Position numbers and translations under genes: made by a program
Part shown: positions 1 through 9,673 of the stretch, piece by piece
Position numbering within the stretch: position 1 is the first letter of the stretch
Layout: each line of letters starts with the position of its first letter
The notes under the pieces: model-generated
Told to the model about the DNA's origin: nothing
Seen by the model: only the letters and a program-made list of their open reading frames with translations
The model's database searches: none
Assembly: GCA_903900265.1 (NCBI GenBank)
Contig: CAIUMM010000014.1
Coordinates: 1-64,000, forward strand
Source of the DNA: an uncultured Pseudomonadota bacterium
GTDB taxonomy: Bacteria; Myxococcota_A; UBA796; SXON01
Direction: 5' to 3'
DNA: 64,000 nucleotides

Positions 1-1350
1 AGTACCTACGCGAATCTCAAACACCGAGCCTCCCTTCGAAGCCCGGTAGATCAAGGTGCCGCCGATGTCCTCGATGGACTGGCGTGCGACGGCTAGCCCC
101 AGACCGGTGCCTTGCGCGCGCGTCGTGAAGAACGGCTCGAACAGGTGCGCCTGAGACTCCTCGGGAACGCCAGGCCCGTCGTCCTCTACGGAAAAGACCG
201 CGACGCGACGCTCCGCTCCCACGCGAACGACGATGTGGCGAGCGCCTGCCTGAGCCGCGTTTTGCAGCAAGTTCAACAACGCGCGGCGCACCACGCCGCC
301 ATCCATCTCCACTTCGCAGCCCGCCGGGTTGTTCACTATGTCCAACGCCACTTCTGCCTCTACTCCGGACCGCCGCAGCGCCTCTTCCTCCACGAGCAGC
401 ACCGACCGAGCGAGCCCCACCGGGTCCTCCGGCGCGAGCATCGCCGGCGGTCGACGCGCAAGATCCAGATAGCGCTCGGTCACGGCCTCGAGGCGCCGGA
501 TCTCGCCCATCACGCCTCGGGCCACCTCCTCGACGCCGACCCGGCCGGGAAATTCTGCAGCCCGAACATCCTCAAGGAGCAGCTCCACGTTGAGCGAGAG
601 CGCGTTCAAGGGGTTCCGCACCTCGTGGGTCACCTGCGCCAGCATCTGCCCGACCAGCGCCAGGCGCTCAGATCGCAGGCGCCGTTCGCGCTCTGCGTCG
701 CGCTCTGCGACGGCCTGAGCCATGCTTCCTACGGCACGCGCGAGGGTCGCGATCTCGTCGTCGCCGGCGGTGTTCAACACCGGCAGCGGCTTGCCCGCGG
801 TCATCTGCCGCACCGCGTCGGTCAGCTGATCCACCGGCTGCAATACGCGCCGCGCGACGATGAGCACCAGCGCAGCGACCACCGCGGCCACCAGGCTGCT
901 CGCGAACGCCGTGCGCACCGCCGAGGATTGGGCCCGCGCGGTCTTGTCCGACACCGCGGTGATGCGGCTGTCGGCGAGCGTACCTAACTGCAGGATCTCC
1001 TCTCGCGCTGCGCTCGGCGTCGCCTGCGCGTTGACCACCGTGAGCCACGCCGTCTCGACTTCGTCCACCTGCCGCAACGCCGCGTTCAAGGCCGCGCGCT
1101 CCTCGGGATCTTCGGTCCGCGCGCCGGCGATGATGGTCCGAGCGTCTACGAGCAAGGGGCGGATGTCGCCCCGCTCCACCTCCGCGCCCAACCGCGACGC
1201 CAGCGCCGCCAGCGGTAAGTAGACTTCGTTCACCAGCTCGAGGGAGCCGCCGATCCGCGCGAGCTCCAGCGCGTTCAACCCCAGCGCGACCCCGAAGCTG
1301 CCGACGACGACGAACAACGCCACCAGCACCCGGGCGCGAAGCGAGCGCAT
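1..1350 (-). CDS. Membrane sensor histidine kinase, NtrB/AtoS-like (3' end cut by window edge)
   Basis: Reading down from ATG at 1350 gives 450 codons with no stop before the edge, so the C-terminus is missing. I see a first transmembrane helix at residues 7-26, a periplasmic helical sensor region to about 145, a second helix at 150-167, a HAMP-like segment (168-220) and the H-box [10 protein letters not shown] with phospho-acceptor His242. Further on are an N-box ([12 protein letters not shown]), a G1 box (DDGPGVP), [16 protein letters not shown] and a G2-like tail. This order is that of an autophosphorylating class-I kinase of the type that feeds NtrC-family regulators. Its start overlaps the stop of the upstream methyltransferase (ATGA), so it is probably the last gene or an internal gene of the pur/dnaK unit. 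The partner regulator is not visible; the sigma-54 regulator at the right edge is 61 kb away, so pairing them would be a guess. Confidence 0.9.
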   Translation of the reverse strand, partial: MRSLRARVLVALFVVVGSFGVALGLNALELARIGGSLELVNEVYLPLAALASRLGAEVERGDIRPLLVDARTIIAGARTEDPEERAALNAALRQVDEVETAWLTVVNAQATPSAAREEILQLGTLADSRITAVSDKTARAQSSAVRTAFASSLVAAVVAALVLIVARRVLQPVDQLTDAVRQMTAGKPLPVLNTAGDDEIATLARAVGSMAQAVAERDAERERRLRSERLALVGQMLAQVTHEVRNPLNALSLNVELLLEDVRAAEFPGRVGVEEVARGVMGEIRRLEAVTERYLDLARRPPAMLAPEDPVGLARSVLLVEEEALRRSGVEAEVALDIVNNPAGCEVEMDGGVVRRALLNLLQNAAQAGARHIVVRVGAERRVAVFSVEDDGPGVPEESQAHLFEPFFTTRAQGTGLGLAVARQSIEDIGGTLIYRASKGGSVFEIRVGT

Positions 1351-2138
1351 CAACCGGCTGCAGGCATCGCGCTGCCCATCTCGGCGCGGAGCTCGAGGTA
1401 TTCGGGGGTCCACTGCCCATCCCGCGCGCGGATGGTGATCCCGGGCCAAAGCGCCCTAGGCCCTGAATGAGCGTGTGCAGCAAAAAGTCGAAGCACAACC
1501 GGAGCTTCTCCGCCCGCACGGAAGGTGACATCACACGAGGCACGCACATGCAGCCCCGCGGGGCCGAATGCGGCCTCCCCCCGAGGATCGCGGGCCGGAA
1601 AACAGGCGACGAACCATCCGTCTGGACCGAGCAAAGGGGCCGCGGCCAACGCGTAGTCGGCGATCGTCCCTCGCAGCTCCATCCGGCACGCGGCCTTTTG
1701 AGGATGGGGAGATATCTTTCCGGTTCCAACAGGGAAATACGGCGGCGACCCCGTGACGAGATCAAACACCTCGCCCGCGTGGTCGAAGGTGCGCATGTCT
1801 CCGAGTCGCGCGGTCACTCGGTCTTGCAGCGCGTTGTGCGCGATCGTCGCCAATGCCAGACGATGGCTCACCTCCTGAGCCTCCACCATCGTCAGCGTGC
1901 GCGTGGCTGAGGGGTCCCGATTTTGAAGCGCCCACAAGGTCATCAAGCCTACGCTCCCCAGCCCTGCGCCGAGATCCAACACGCGCGCAGCGCCGGGAGC
2001 GATCCGCTGCGCCATCCATGCCGTCAGCATGTCGTCGGCGGAGAACCGGTGACCGGAGACCAATTGGTAGATCTGCCAATCGCCCGCGAGTCGGTCCAGA
2101 CTCACAGGCTCCGCTACGTACGGGAGGTCCACGCTCAC
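1350..2138 (-). CDS. tRNA1(Val) A37 N6-methyltransferase-like protein (TrmN6/YfiC family)
   Basis: This is a 262-residue class I SAM methyltransferase. The N-terminus has the YfiC-type opening, with a QLVSGHRFSADDMLTAW stretch matching the family's Q..DG.RFS.D..LLA pattern. Next come the SAM-binding DLGAGLGSVGL (motif I) and the acidic end of beta-2 (MVEAQ). The catalytic motif SPPYFP replaces NPPY, a variant seen in N6-adenine and YfiC-type enzymes. The family modifies adenine 37 of tRNA, but an amino-group methyltransferase with another substrate is possible. The start is GTG at 2138, directly after the TAG of the dnaK-like gene (2139-2141), which implies translational coupling. Its TGA overlaps the kinase start. 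Confidence 0.75.
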   Translation of the reverse strand: MSVDLPYVAEPVSLDRLAGDWQIYQLVSGHRFSADDMLTAWMAQRIAPGAARVLDLGAGLGSVGLMTLWALQNRDPSATRTLTMVEAQEVSHRLALATIAHNALQDRVTARLGDMRTFDHAGEVFDLVTGSPPYFPVGTGKISPHPQKAACRMELRGTIADYALAAAPLLGPDGWFVACFPARDPRGEAAFGPAGLHVRASCDVTFRAGGEAPVVLRLFAAHAHSGPRALWPGITIRARDGQWTPEYLELRAEMGSAMPAAG

Positions 2139-5012
2139 CTACAAGCGATCGATGATGCGCTCGACGCTTCGACGCTCGGCATCGCTCAATCGATATTCAA
2201 TGCCCATGCCAGCGTCCTGACCGGGGGCGCTCGTGGCGACGAAGGTGACGACCGCGGGGAAGAGCAGCGTGTCCTCCAGACCCGGCGCCGAAACCTCGCA
2301 GATGCACTCCCGGCCCACTGCGAGCGGCTTTGCAGTCTTGACGAACGTGCCGCCTTTCCGAAGGTTCTCCCGATACTCTTCACCGAGCCGCGCGGTGTCG
2401 GGGTAGCGCAATCGAACCCGAGCCGGCTTGCGTCCGGTAGGCGCTGCGGGCTCCATCGCCGTACGCACGAACGGATCCGGACCTAAGTCCACCGCTTTCG
2501 CGTCCTTTGCGGCAGGGACGGCTTCGTCCGACCACGCCCAAGCGCGCCGCATCACCGCGGTGTCGTCCTCGTTCGGCGTGCGATCGTCGGCCTGAAACGC
2601 TGCTAAGGCCGCAGCGAGCTCAGCGTCGGAGTCGGGGGAGACCTCACCCGTGTCCTCATCCGGCAAGGTGAAGCCAGCGGCGGTCTCGCTCTCCGAAAGG
2701 CGGAAGTCGAAGTTGCCTTCTGCGTCCGTGCCACCGACCTCGGAGCCGCCCCACTGCAGATCGGAGGCCTCAGTGAGCCCATCTTGAGCCACTTCAAAAG
2801 GGTTGTCCGCGAGCTGCGAGAGCGCGGGCTCCAACAACGCGTAGTCGGCTAGCGTCGCGCCAGCAGACTCCCCGACGGTGCGCGCGTCGTCATCGCGCAC
2901 CCCGACGGTCGCGTCCGATTCGGCTTCGACCTCGGCAAAGCCCTCGTATGGAGCCTCGTCGTCGCCCTCTTCCAGCGCGAACACTTCTTCCACCGCCAGC
3001 AAGTCCGGGAGCGTGAGCTCCGGCAGGATGATCGCGGCGTCCGACTCTGCGGCATCGGAAGCATCTGCCGAAGACAAAATCGCGCCGGGGGGCGCATCCC
3101 ACGAGAGCGGCGCGACCTCCACCTCCGGGGCTGAAGCAACCGCGTCGGGGGTAAAAGTAGACATCGCGTTCGGCGGGATGGTCGTCGGAGCGGCTGTTGC
3201 CGGCGGGATCGACGTCGAAGCGACCGACGTGGGCGGAATTGTCGTCGGAGCGGCCGCTGTGGGCGGGATCGACGTCGAAGCGACCGACGTGGGCGGGATC
3301 GACGTCGGAGCGGCCGTTGTGGGCGGGATTGTCTTCGAAGGCGCGCCAGCGGCCACCGGCGCCGCGGCCTTCTTGCCGCGCCCCAGCGCTCCAAACAAGC
3401 CGCTGAGAACGCCGGGCTTCTTGTCGATCACCACCTTGGGCGTAACGGCCTTCCGTTCGCGCTCTGCGGCGGCGGCCTTGGCCTCTTCCGGAGTGGGCAT
3501 CCGCGGAGAGGCGGCGTGCTCCGCATAGTTGCGAATGGTGATGTTCTTGCGCTCGCCCGAGCCCTTCTCCATCGCCAACACGTGCAGCATGCCATTGCCG
3601 TCGATGCGGAAGGTGACGTCCACCTTGGTCTGCATGCGGGGTGCTGGGCTGAGTCCCGTGAGCACGAACTCGCCGAGAAACTCGTTTTCAGACGCGTTGC
3701 GGCTCTCGCCCTGACGCACGGTGACGCGCACCGACTCCTGATTGTCGCTGGCAGTGGCGAACACCCTCGTCTCCGACGACGGCACCCGGCTGTTGCGATG
3801 CACGATGGGCACAAAAATCCCGCCAGCGCTGTCAATGCCAAGGTCAAACGGGGTGACGTCCAGCAGGACGGTCCGGCTTTGATCCCCATCCGAAAGGTTT
3901 GCGGCATGTACGGCTGCACCCACCGCCACGGCCTCTTCGGGATGCACGGTGCGCGACGGCTCGCGGCCCAAAAGCCCGGTGATCGACTCCCGAATGAGCG
4001 GCATCCGGGTCTGACCGCCGACGAGGATGACCTCATCAATCGCGTCCACCTTCAAGCCGCCTTCCTGCACAGCCCGCCGCGTGATGTCGATGCAGCGCAC
4101 CACCAGATCACGGGTGAGATCCTCCAGCGTGGCGCGGGTGAGCACCTGCTCGATGGAGTGCTGGGGCGTCACGTGCGGGATCACGATGTTGGTGCGATCC
4201 GCGAACGAGAGCTCGCACTTTGCGCGCTCGGCAGCTTCGCGAACGCGCTGCACGGCGTTCTTATCGGGGGTCAGGTCTACGCCCGACTGCTTCTTGAAGA
4301 CCGCGATCACATGGTCGACGATCCGCGAGTCCATGTCCTCGCCGCCGAGGTAGCTGTCCCCTAAGGTCGAGAGCGTCTCATAGATTCCGCTCGACAATTT
4401 CAGGACGCTGACGTCGAACGTGCCGCCGCCAAGGTCGAAGATCAGGATGGTGCGCTCGACGTTCTTGCGATGACCGAACGCCAGCGCCGCAGCGGTAGGC
4501 TCGTGGAGCAGCCGGTCGCAGCGCAATCCAGCCATCTCTGCCGCTTCAATCGTAGCTTTGCGCTGCGCGTGGTTGAAGTACGCCGGGACGGTCACGACCG
4601 CCTCGCTGACCTTCTCTCCGAGCGCCTTTTCGGCGATGCTGCGGGCGACCTGCAAAACCACCGCCGCCACCTCGGTGGGCGACATCCACTGGTCCCCGAC
4701 CTGCATCTCGACGCCGCCATCTGGCGCCGCCCGCACCTTGAAGTTCACCCGACGGATCGCCTCCTGAACCTCCGGACTGTCGAAGCGGCGCCCGATCAAG
4801 CGCTTGGTGGCGTACACCGTGCGCTCGGGGCGCGTCAGGATCAGGTTGTGAGCGGCTTGTCCGACGACAAACTTCCCATCCCCTTTGGCGGAGATCACCG
4901 AAGGGAGCACCTTATAGCCGCGCTCGTCTTCGATGACTCTTGGCCTGCCGCCTTCCATCACCGCTACGGCCGTGTTGGTCGTGCCAAGGTCGATACCGAT
5001 GATGCGGGACAT
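2139..5012 (-). CDS. Hsp70/DnaK-family protein with long acidic linker and C-terminal PilZ-like domain
   Basis: I chose ATG 5012 (957 aa) over an in-frame TTG at 5024 because GGAG lies 6 bases before it. Residues 1-370 form an actin-like ATPase with phosphate-1 GIDLGTTNTAV, phosphate-2 DLGGGTFDVSV and adenosine motif ILVGGQTRMP. A substrate-binding beta-domain follows (about 380-500, LLDVTPFDLGID). The usual alpha-helical lid is absent. Instead there is a Lys/Ala-rich stretch, a Pro/Thr repeat (IPPT units), a strongly acidic region of about 200 residues and a final domain of about 95 residues (RVRLRYPDTA, NLRKGGTFVKT, GMGIEYRLSD). The last domain looks like the Myxococcus PilZ-related family TIGR02266. 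A housekeeping DnaK normally has about 640 residues, an intact lid and a grpE/dnaJ neighbour, so this is likely a specialised paralogue whose output is tied to a PilZ-type sensor. A classical c-di-GMP RxxxR motif is not obvious. Confidence 0.85.
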   Translation of the reverse strand: MSRIIGIDLGTTNTAVAVMEGGRPRVIEDERGYKVLPSVISAKGDGKFVVGQAAHNLILTRPERTVYATKRLIGRRFDSPEVQEAIRRVNFKVRAAPDGGVEMQVGDQWMSPTEVAAVVLQVARSIAEKALGEKVSEAVVTVPAYFNHAQRKATIEAAEMAGLRCDRLLHEPTAAALAFGHRKNVERTILIFDLGGGTFDVSVLKLSSGIYETLSTLGDSYLGGEDMDSRIVDHVIAVFKKQSGVDLTPDKNAVQRVREAAERAKCELSFADRTNIVIPHVTPQHSIEQVLTRATLEDLTRDLVVRCIDITRRAVQEGGLKVDAIDEVILVGGQTRMPLIRESITGLLGREPSRTVHPEEAVAVGAAVHAANLSDGDQSRTVLLDVTPFDLGIDSAGGIFVPIVHRNSRVPSSETRVFATASDNQESVRVTVRQGESRNASENEFLGEFVLTGLSPAPRMQTKVDVTFRIDGNGMLHVLAMEKGSGERKNITIRNYAEHAASPRMPTPEEAKAAAAERERKAVTPKVVIDKKPGVLSGLFGALGRGKKAAAPVAAGAPSKTIPPTTAAPTSIPPTSVASTSIPPTAAAPTTIPPTSVASTSIPPATAAPTTIPPNAMSTFTPDAVASAPEVEVAPLSWDAPPGAILSSADASDAAESDAAIILPELTLPDLLAVEEVFALEEGDDEAPYEGFAEVEAESDATVGVRDDDARTVGESAGATLADYALLEPALSQLADNPFEVAQDGLTEASDLQWGGSEVGGTDAEGNFDFRLSESETAAGFTLPDEDTGEVSPDSDAELAAALAAFQADDRTPNEDDTAVMRRAWAWSDEAVPAAKDAKAVDLGPDPFVRTAMEPAAPTGRKPARVRLRYPDTARLGEEYRENLRKGGTFVKTAKPLAVGRECICEVSAPGLEDTLLFPAVVTFVATSAPGQDAGMGIEYRLSDAERRSVERIIDRL
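3180..3345 (-). repeat. Approx. 30-bp tandem repeats coding Ile-Pro-Pro-Thr units in the dnaK-like gene
   Basis: About five imperfect units of roughly 30 bases alternate 'gtcggagcggccgctgtggg' and 'gtcgaagcgaccgacgtggg' versions. They code for alternating ...PTTIPPT/...STSIPPT decapeptides in the linker between the substrate-binding domain and the acidic region. The array is in frame and likely varies in copy number between strains. Confidence 0.75.
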
Positions 5013-5036
5013 TCGAGACTCCAAGACGAGATCGTA

Positions 5037-6359
5037 TCAGACTCGAGCGGCCTTCGGGAAGAGCGGGAGCTGCGGGTCCAACGGAACAACAGGATAATCC
5101 CCTGAAAAACAACCGTCACAGCACCCCTGCGCGCCCCTGCCCGCCGCACCCAACATCGTGGCGCGTTCGGGATGCGCGAGGCTGTCCGCATCCAGCCAGG
5201 CGCGCATCCTTGGGATCTCGAAGCGATGGGCCAGAAGCTCCTCCTCGGGAGGGGTCACGGTGCCGTACAAGCAAGGCCCCGACACCGGCATCGTGCCCAC
5301 GCGCACGTGGACCTCGGACGCACCCGCGGATCGCAGCGCCGCCACCGCGCGACGCGCACGCTCGCCGGTCGCGAGCAGGTCCACCACCAGCGCGACGCGC
5401 AAGCCGCGCACCGCGCCGCTGCATCGCACCGCGGGACCGGTGCTCACAAGGGCGTGCAGCACGCGCGTGTTCATGCCGCGCGCGAAACCTCCCGCCAGCG
5501 CCTCGCTGCCCGGCAGGGGCACCACGGCATCGGCGCGGGCCGGAAAGGTTCCCGCGAGGTCAAACCCCAGACGATCCCGAACCTCCACCACGTCCACGCC
5601 GGAGACCTCCGCGTCGGCGGAGGCCGTAGCCAGCCACTCCGCCGCACACGGGCGCACCACCTGCTTGGCGAAGGGGCGCAGCGCCTCTAGCCCCGCCGCG
5701 CTTCCCTCCCCGCCGGCTGCGTCCAAAACGAGGACTTCTCCAGCTTGAACTTCACGAATAGAGAGAACACCGCTGGCGCGAAGCATGCTCGCCTCGGGAC
5801 CGCTCACCCAGCCACCTCCCCGACGTCCCACGCAGAGCGGCCGCAACCCCCGCGGATCGCGCGCGAGCACGAGCAGGTCACCGGTGAGCAGCGCGAGCGC
5901 AAACCCGCCTTCGATGCGCTGCAACGCGTGCAACAGGCGGTTCATCACCGTACGCTGCTCGCTGTGGGCGATGAGGTGCACGATCAGCTCGGCGATACCG
6001 GAGCCATTGAACACCGCGCCGCGCGCCATCAAGGCGGCGCGCAGCACCCCGGCGTTGGTCGCCCGTCCATCGACGGCCAGCGCGATCGGACCGCTGCGGT
6101 CTCGAAACACCAGCGGCCCCTCCCCGCCCGCGCGCAGCAGCGCAGTGTCGGCGACGGCGCGCAGATCAGGCCCAGGGCGGCGAGCGTCCGCCGGCACGCG
6201 CACAACGTCGGCGGCCGAGCGCGCAGCAAGCTCGATGCCCTCGAGGTCACAGCCGATACGGGACGCCAACAAGGGCATCACCTCGCCCAAGGTGCGCGCG
6301 GCGTCCAACACCCCATGAACGGCGACGAAACCAGCGCCAGGCTGCAAACTCGTCGTCAC
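5037..6359 (-). CDS. Degenerate PurF (amidophosphoribosyltransferase) homologue, probable pseudoenzyme
   Basis: The whole length (440 aa) aligns by eye with Pur[26 protein letters not shown] (split here only in concept), [26 protein letters not shown] and CFSGDYP near the end. Both active sites are lost. The N-terminal nucleophile Cys1 corresponds to Ala9, behind an 8-residue extension that would block Ntn maturation. The Gln-binding RYAT motif is absent and AHNG has become AVDG. The PRPP loop VDDSIVRGTT is replaced by [10 protein letters not shown], and the flexible-loop RYVGRTF motif is missing. In contrast, all four positions that bind the [4Fe-4S] cluster in Bacillus PurF are cysteine (C238, C363, C414, C417). 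The start is GTG at 6359, overlapping the purL TGA, and the gene sits where purF often follows purL. It is intact, so it is not an ordinary pseudogene. Role unknown; a structural or regulatory partner of the pathway is an inference. Confidence 0.8.
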   Translation of the reverse strand: MTTSLQPGAGFVAVHGVLDAARTLGEVMPLLASRIGCDLEGIELAARSAADVVRVPADARRPGPDLRAVADTALLRAGGEGPLVFRDRSGPIALAVDGRATNAGVLRAALMARGAVFNGSGIAELIVHLIAHSEQRTVMNRLLHALQRIEGGFALALLTGDLLVLARDPRGLRPLCVGRRGGGWVSGPEASMLRASGVLSIREVQAGEVLVLDAAGGEGSAAGLEALRPFAKQVVRPCAAEWLATASADAEVSGVDVVEVRDRLGFDLAGTFPARADAVVPLPGSEALAGGFARGMNTRVLHALVSTGPAVRCSGAVRGLRVALVVDLLATGERARRAVAALRSAGASEVHVRVGTMPVSGPCLYGTVTPPEEELLAHRFEIPRMRAWLDADSLAHPERATMLGAAGRGAQGCCDGCFSGDYPVVPLDPQLPLFPKAARV

Positions 6360-8557
6360 GGGGACTCGGTTCCGCCGTCAAGCCACGCCGGAAACGCGCG
6401 CTCCCAGACCGCGCGCAGCTCAGTGACCGCAAAGCTGCGCCCGGCCACGACCAGCGCGTCCCCGCCCGTCTGCCCCAGCACCCGGGACGGGACCCCTTCG
6501 AGCAACGCGTGCACGCGCTCCCGATCCTGCGGCGCGTAGGCGATCAGCGCGCGCCCGTGGTCTTCGCCGTAGAGCGCCCCAGCGTCGTTCGCGACGTCGA
6601 AGGCTCCGCCTACGCCGCCCATGCAGCACTCGGCGAGGGCGAGCAACAAGCCGCCTTCCGAGAGGTCGTGGGCGACGGCGATCGCCGCGCCCGCCGCTCC
6701 GGGGGCGATCAGCCGGCGCAGCGCGTCATGCAACGCGCGCTCGGTCGCGTAGTCAACCGGCGGAGGCGCGCCGTGGCGATCAAAGCCAAAGTGCCGCGCA
6801 TACACCGAGCCCGCCAGCCAGCCGCGACCAGGCTGACCGAGGAGCGCAACCTCCAGCCCTTCCGTGAATTGCGCCGAGACGGTGGGCGTAGCGCCTTCGT
6901 AGAGCCCGACCATCGCGAGCCCCGGGGTCGGGAGGATCGCGACGCCGTCGGTCTCGTTGTACAGCGAGACGTTGCCGGAGATCACCGGTACGTCCAGCGC
7001 GCGGCAGGCCTCGGCCATGCCGTCCACCGAGCGCGAAAACTGCCACATGATCTCGGGCTTCTGGGGGTTGCCAAAGTTCATGCAGTCGGAGAGGCCGATC
7101 GGCGTCGCGCCCACACACGCGAGGTTGCGGGCGCACTCAGCGACCTGTCCGGCGGTGCCCACGAAGGGGTCGAGGTAGACTTGGCGGCCGTTGCTGTCGG
7201 TCACGAACGCGAGGTGCTTGGCGGTGCCTTTGATGCGCACCATCGCCGCGTCTGCGCCGGGGCGGATCACCGTGTCGGTGCCGACCTGATGGTCGTACTG
7301 ACGCCAGATCCACTGCTTGTCGGAGATGTCCGGATCTGCGAGCAGCGTCGGCAACCGCGCTGCCGGATCGGCGTCGACGATCGCCGGAAGCGCGGGCAAG
7401 GGCGCCGGCGCCTGCTGGGGACGATCGTACTTCGGCGCCGCGTCGGTCAGCACCGCGACCGGGATCGCCGCGACCTCCTCGCCGTGCCAAGTGCAACGCC
7501 AAACCCCATCATCGGTGACCTCGCCGATCTCCGCGACCGACAAGTCCCACTTCTGGAACACGGCGAACACCTCGCTCTCGCGTCCGGGCTCGATCACGAT
7601 GAGCATACGCTCCTGACTCTCCGACAGCAGCAGCTCGTAGGGCACCATGCCGGTCTCGCGCATCGGCACTTGATCAAGCCGCAGCAGCAGGCCGCGGCCA
7701 CCCCGCCCCGCCATCTCGACCGAGCTGGACGTAAGCCCGGCGGCGCCCATGTCCTGAATGCCGACGATCGCGTCGCCCTGCATCAATTCGAGGCAGGCTT
7801 CGAGCAGCAGTTTCTCTTGGAACGGATCGCCTACCTGTACGGTGGGGCGCTTTTCTTCGCTGCCTTCGCCGAACTCGGTGGAGGCCATCGTCGCGCCGTG
7901 GATGCCGTCACGGCCGGTGCCGGCGCCGACGTAGAACACCTTGTTCCCCGGGGATCCGGTGGTGCCGAGGAAGATGCGATCGCTGGGGACCACGCCGCAG
8001 CAGAAGGCGTTGACGAGGCAATTGCCGTCGTACGAACGGTCAAAGCGCGTCTCTCCCGCGACCGTCGGAATCCCCATGCAGTTGCCGTAGCCGGCGATCC
8101 CCGCCACGACACCGCGCACCAACGCGCGGGTTTTGGGGTGCTCGGGACGCCCGAACCGCAGGCTGTCCATCAACGCCACGGGACGTGCGCCCATCGTGAA
8201 CACATCGCGCAAGATGCCGCCCACGCCGGTCGCAGCGCCCTGGTAGGGCTCGATGTAGGACGGGTGGTTGTGCGACTCCATCTTGAAACACGCGGCGTAG
8301 CCATCGCCCAGATCGACGACGCCGGCGTTCTCGCCGGGGCCGATCAGCACGCGCGGACCTTTGGTGGGCAAGCGTCCGAGGTGGATGCGGCTGGACTTGT
8401 AGGAGCAGTGCTCGGACCACATGACGCTGAACACGCCAAGCTCTACAAAAGTCGGCAAGCGACCCAGTACATCGAGGAGGCGCTGATACTCATCGGGAGA
8501 GAGGCCATGCTGCGCGACCACTTCGGGGGTGATCGGGCTGTCGTTTCCGGTTTTCAT
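6356..8557 (-). CDS. purL: Phosphoribosylformylglycinamidine synthase subunit PurL
   Basis: PurL is the ATP-dependent synthase subunit of step 4 of purine synthesis (FGAR to FGAM), working with PurQ (glutaminase) and PurS. The 733-residue length is that of the small, three-subunit PurL type. Visible family signatures are [14 protein letters not shown], the substrate/Mg region [36 protein letters not shown] and, in the second half, [13 protein letters not shown] and [15 protein letters not shown] at 8557 overlaps the purQ stop (ATGA), and the C-terminal TGA overlaps the GTG of the PurF-like gene. All key motifs look intact. Confidence 0.96.
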   Translation of the reverse strand: MKTGNDSPITPEVVAQHGLSPDEYQRLLDVLGRLPTFVELGVFSVMWSEHCSYKSSRIHLGRLPTKGPRVLIGPGENAGVVDLGDGYAACFKMESHNHPSYIEPYQGAATGVGGILRDVFTMGARPVALMDSLRFGRPEHPKTRALVRGVVAGIAGYGNCMGIPTVAGETRFDRSYDGNCLVNAFCCGVVPSDRIFLGTTGSPGNKVFYVGAGTGRDGIHGATMASTEFGEGSEEKRPTVQVGDPFQEKLLLEACLELMQGDAIVGIQDMGAAGLTSSSVEMAGRGGRGLLLRLDQVPMRETGMVPYELLLSESQERMLIVIEPGRESEVFAVFQKWDLSVAEIGEVTDDGVWRCTWHGEEVAAIPVAVLTDAAPKYDRPQQAPAPLPALPAIVDADPAARLPTLLADPDISDKQWIWRQYDHQVGTDTVIRPGADAAMVRIKGTAKHLAFVTDSNGRQVYLDPFVGTAGQVAECARNLACVGATPIGLSDCMNFGNPQKPEIMWQFSRSVDGMAEACRALDVPVISGNVSLYNETDGVAILPTPGLAMVGLYEGATPTVSAQFTEGLEVALLGQPGRGWLAGSVYARHFGFDRHGAPPPVDYATERALHDALRRLIAPGAAGAAIAVAHDLSEGGLLLALAECCMGGVGGAFDVANDAGALYGEDHGRALIAYAPQDRERVHALLEGVPSRVLGQTGGDALVVAGRSFAVTELRAVWERAFPAWLDGGTESP

Positions 8558-9270
8558 GCGCCGGCCTCCAAGGTTGCAGCGGTGTGCGCCGAGCCACCAA
8601 TCGCGGCCGCCAGCGAGCGAAACACCCCGCAGCCGTCCGTGCCGCCGAGCGCAGCTTCGACGTAGCGTTCGGGGTGCGGCATCAGTCCGACGACGTTGCC
8701 AGCGGCGTTGCTCACCCCGGCGATGTCGTGGATCGCGCCATTGGGATTTTCGCCTTCGTAGCGGAAGATCACCTGACCTTCCCCCTCGATGCGCGCGAGG
8801 CTCTCGGCATCGGCAAACCAGTTGCCTTCAGCGTGCGCGACCGGCAGCCGCAGCGCGGCACCGCCCAACCCGCGCGTAAACGGCGTGGTCTGCCCCTGAA
8901 CGCGCAGGTTGACGTCTCTGCAGGTGAACCTCAGCGCCTTGTTGCGCAGGAGCACGCCGGGGACCAAGCCGCACTCGGTCAAGATCTGAAAACCGTTGCA
9001 GATCCCCAAGACCGGAGCCCCGCGGCCCGCAAAGCGGACGACCTCAGCCATGATCGGCGAGAACCGCGCGATCGCCCCGCACCGCAGGTAGTCCCCGTAC
9101 GAAAACCCACCGGGGAGCAGCACAGCGTCTACGTTCGGGAGCGTAGACTCCTTGTGCCACACCGCGACCGGCTCCATGCCAAAGAGCGCTACCGCGTGCC
9201 GAAGATCCGCGTCGCAGTTCGACCCAGGGAACGTCAGCACCGCAACCCGCGACCGAAGGGCCGCGCTCAC
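8554..9270 (-). CDS. purQ: Phosphoribosylformylglycinamidine synthase subunit PurQ (glutaminase)
   Basis: This class I glutamine amidotransferase supplies ammonia to PurL. Motifs include the N-terminal [15 protein letters not shown], the nucleophile elbow LGICNGFQ, and the His-Glu pair MPHPERYVE near the C-terminus. I place the start at GTG 9270 (238 aa, the normal family size), because a longer reading to 9324 would run through purS. This GTG overlaps the purS stop (GTGA), giving a coupled purS-purQ-purL series. Confidence 0.95.
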   Translation of the reverse strand: MSAALRSRVAVLTFPGSNCDADLRHAVALFGMEPVAVWHKESTLPNVDAVLLPGGFSYGDYLRCGAIARFSPIMAEVVRFAGRGAPVLGICNGFQILTECGLVPGVLLRNKALRFTCRDVNLRVQGQTTPFTRGLGGAALRLPVAHAEGNWFADAESLARIEGEGQVIFRYEGENPNGAIHDIAGVSNAAGNVVGLMPHPERYVEAALGGTDGCGVFRSLAAAIGGSAHTAATLEAGA

Positions 9271-9509
9271 AGCAATTCCACCCGGAAGGACTCGATCACC
9301 ATATTGGCGAGCAGCTTCTTGCACATCTCATCAAGACGCGACCGCACGACCGCCTCGGGGCCACCATCGGCGAGCTCGATGTCGAACACCTTGCCGATGC
9401 GCACCGCCTGAACTTCTTCGTAGCCCATCGAGACCAGTCCACCTTGAACCGCCTTTCCTGCCGGATCGTGAACGCCTTGCTTGAGAGTGACGAAAACACG
9501 TGCACGCAT
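9267..9509 (-). CDS. purS: Phosphoribosylformylglycinamidine synthase subunit PurS
   Basis: PurS is an 80-residue structural subunit that holds PurQ and PurL together. Features are the N-terminal strand [20 protein letters not shown], then [18 protein letters not shown] and the C-terminal IESFRVEL. I chose ATG 9509, with AGAGG seven bases upstream, over longer in-frame readings because the family is about 80 residues. It heads the minus-strand unit. The 164-base gap to the divergent phosphatase gene (9510-9673) holds a 13-bp palindrome (GCGGGTAACCCGC) but no convincing -35/-10 pair. Confidence 0.93.
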   Translation of the reverse strand: MRARVFVTLKQGVHDPAGKAVQGGLVSMGYEEVQAVRIGKVFDIELADGGPEAVVRSRLDEMCKKLLANMVIESFRVELL

Positions 9510-9673
9510 CGGAATGCCTCTGGGAGCGGGGTAGGCGCGGGTAACCCGCTGACGGGGGCGCGACAGCGGCGGGGATTCGCAGTACACCGAAAGCCCCTCG
9601 GGAATCGCCGCCCGATTTTTCCAAACTGTTTCCTGTTCGTCACGTTCAGCCCGAAACCCGGTACATTGAGCCC

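Noticed and set aside
6509-8665. Long plus-strand open frame opposite purL
   Set aside because: It is antisense to an intact purL, has Arg/His/Ala-rich composition typical of the complement of high-GC codons and no recognisable domain. Similar shadows occur opposite most genes here.
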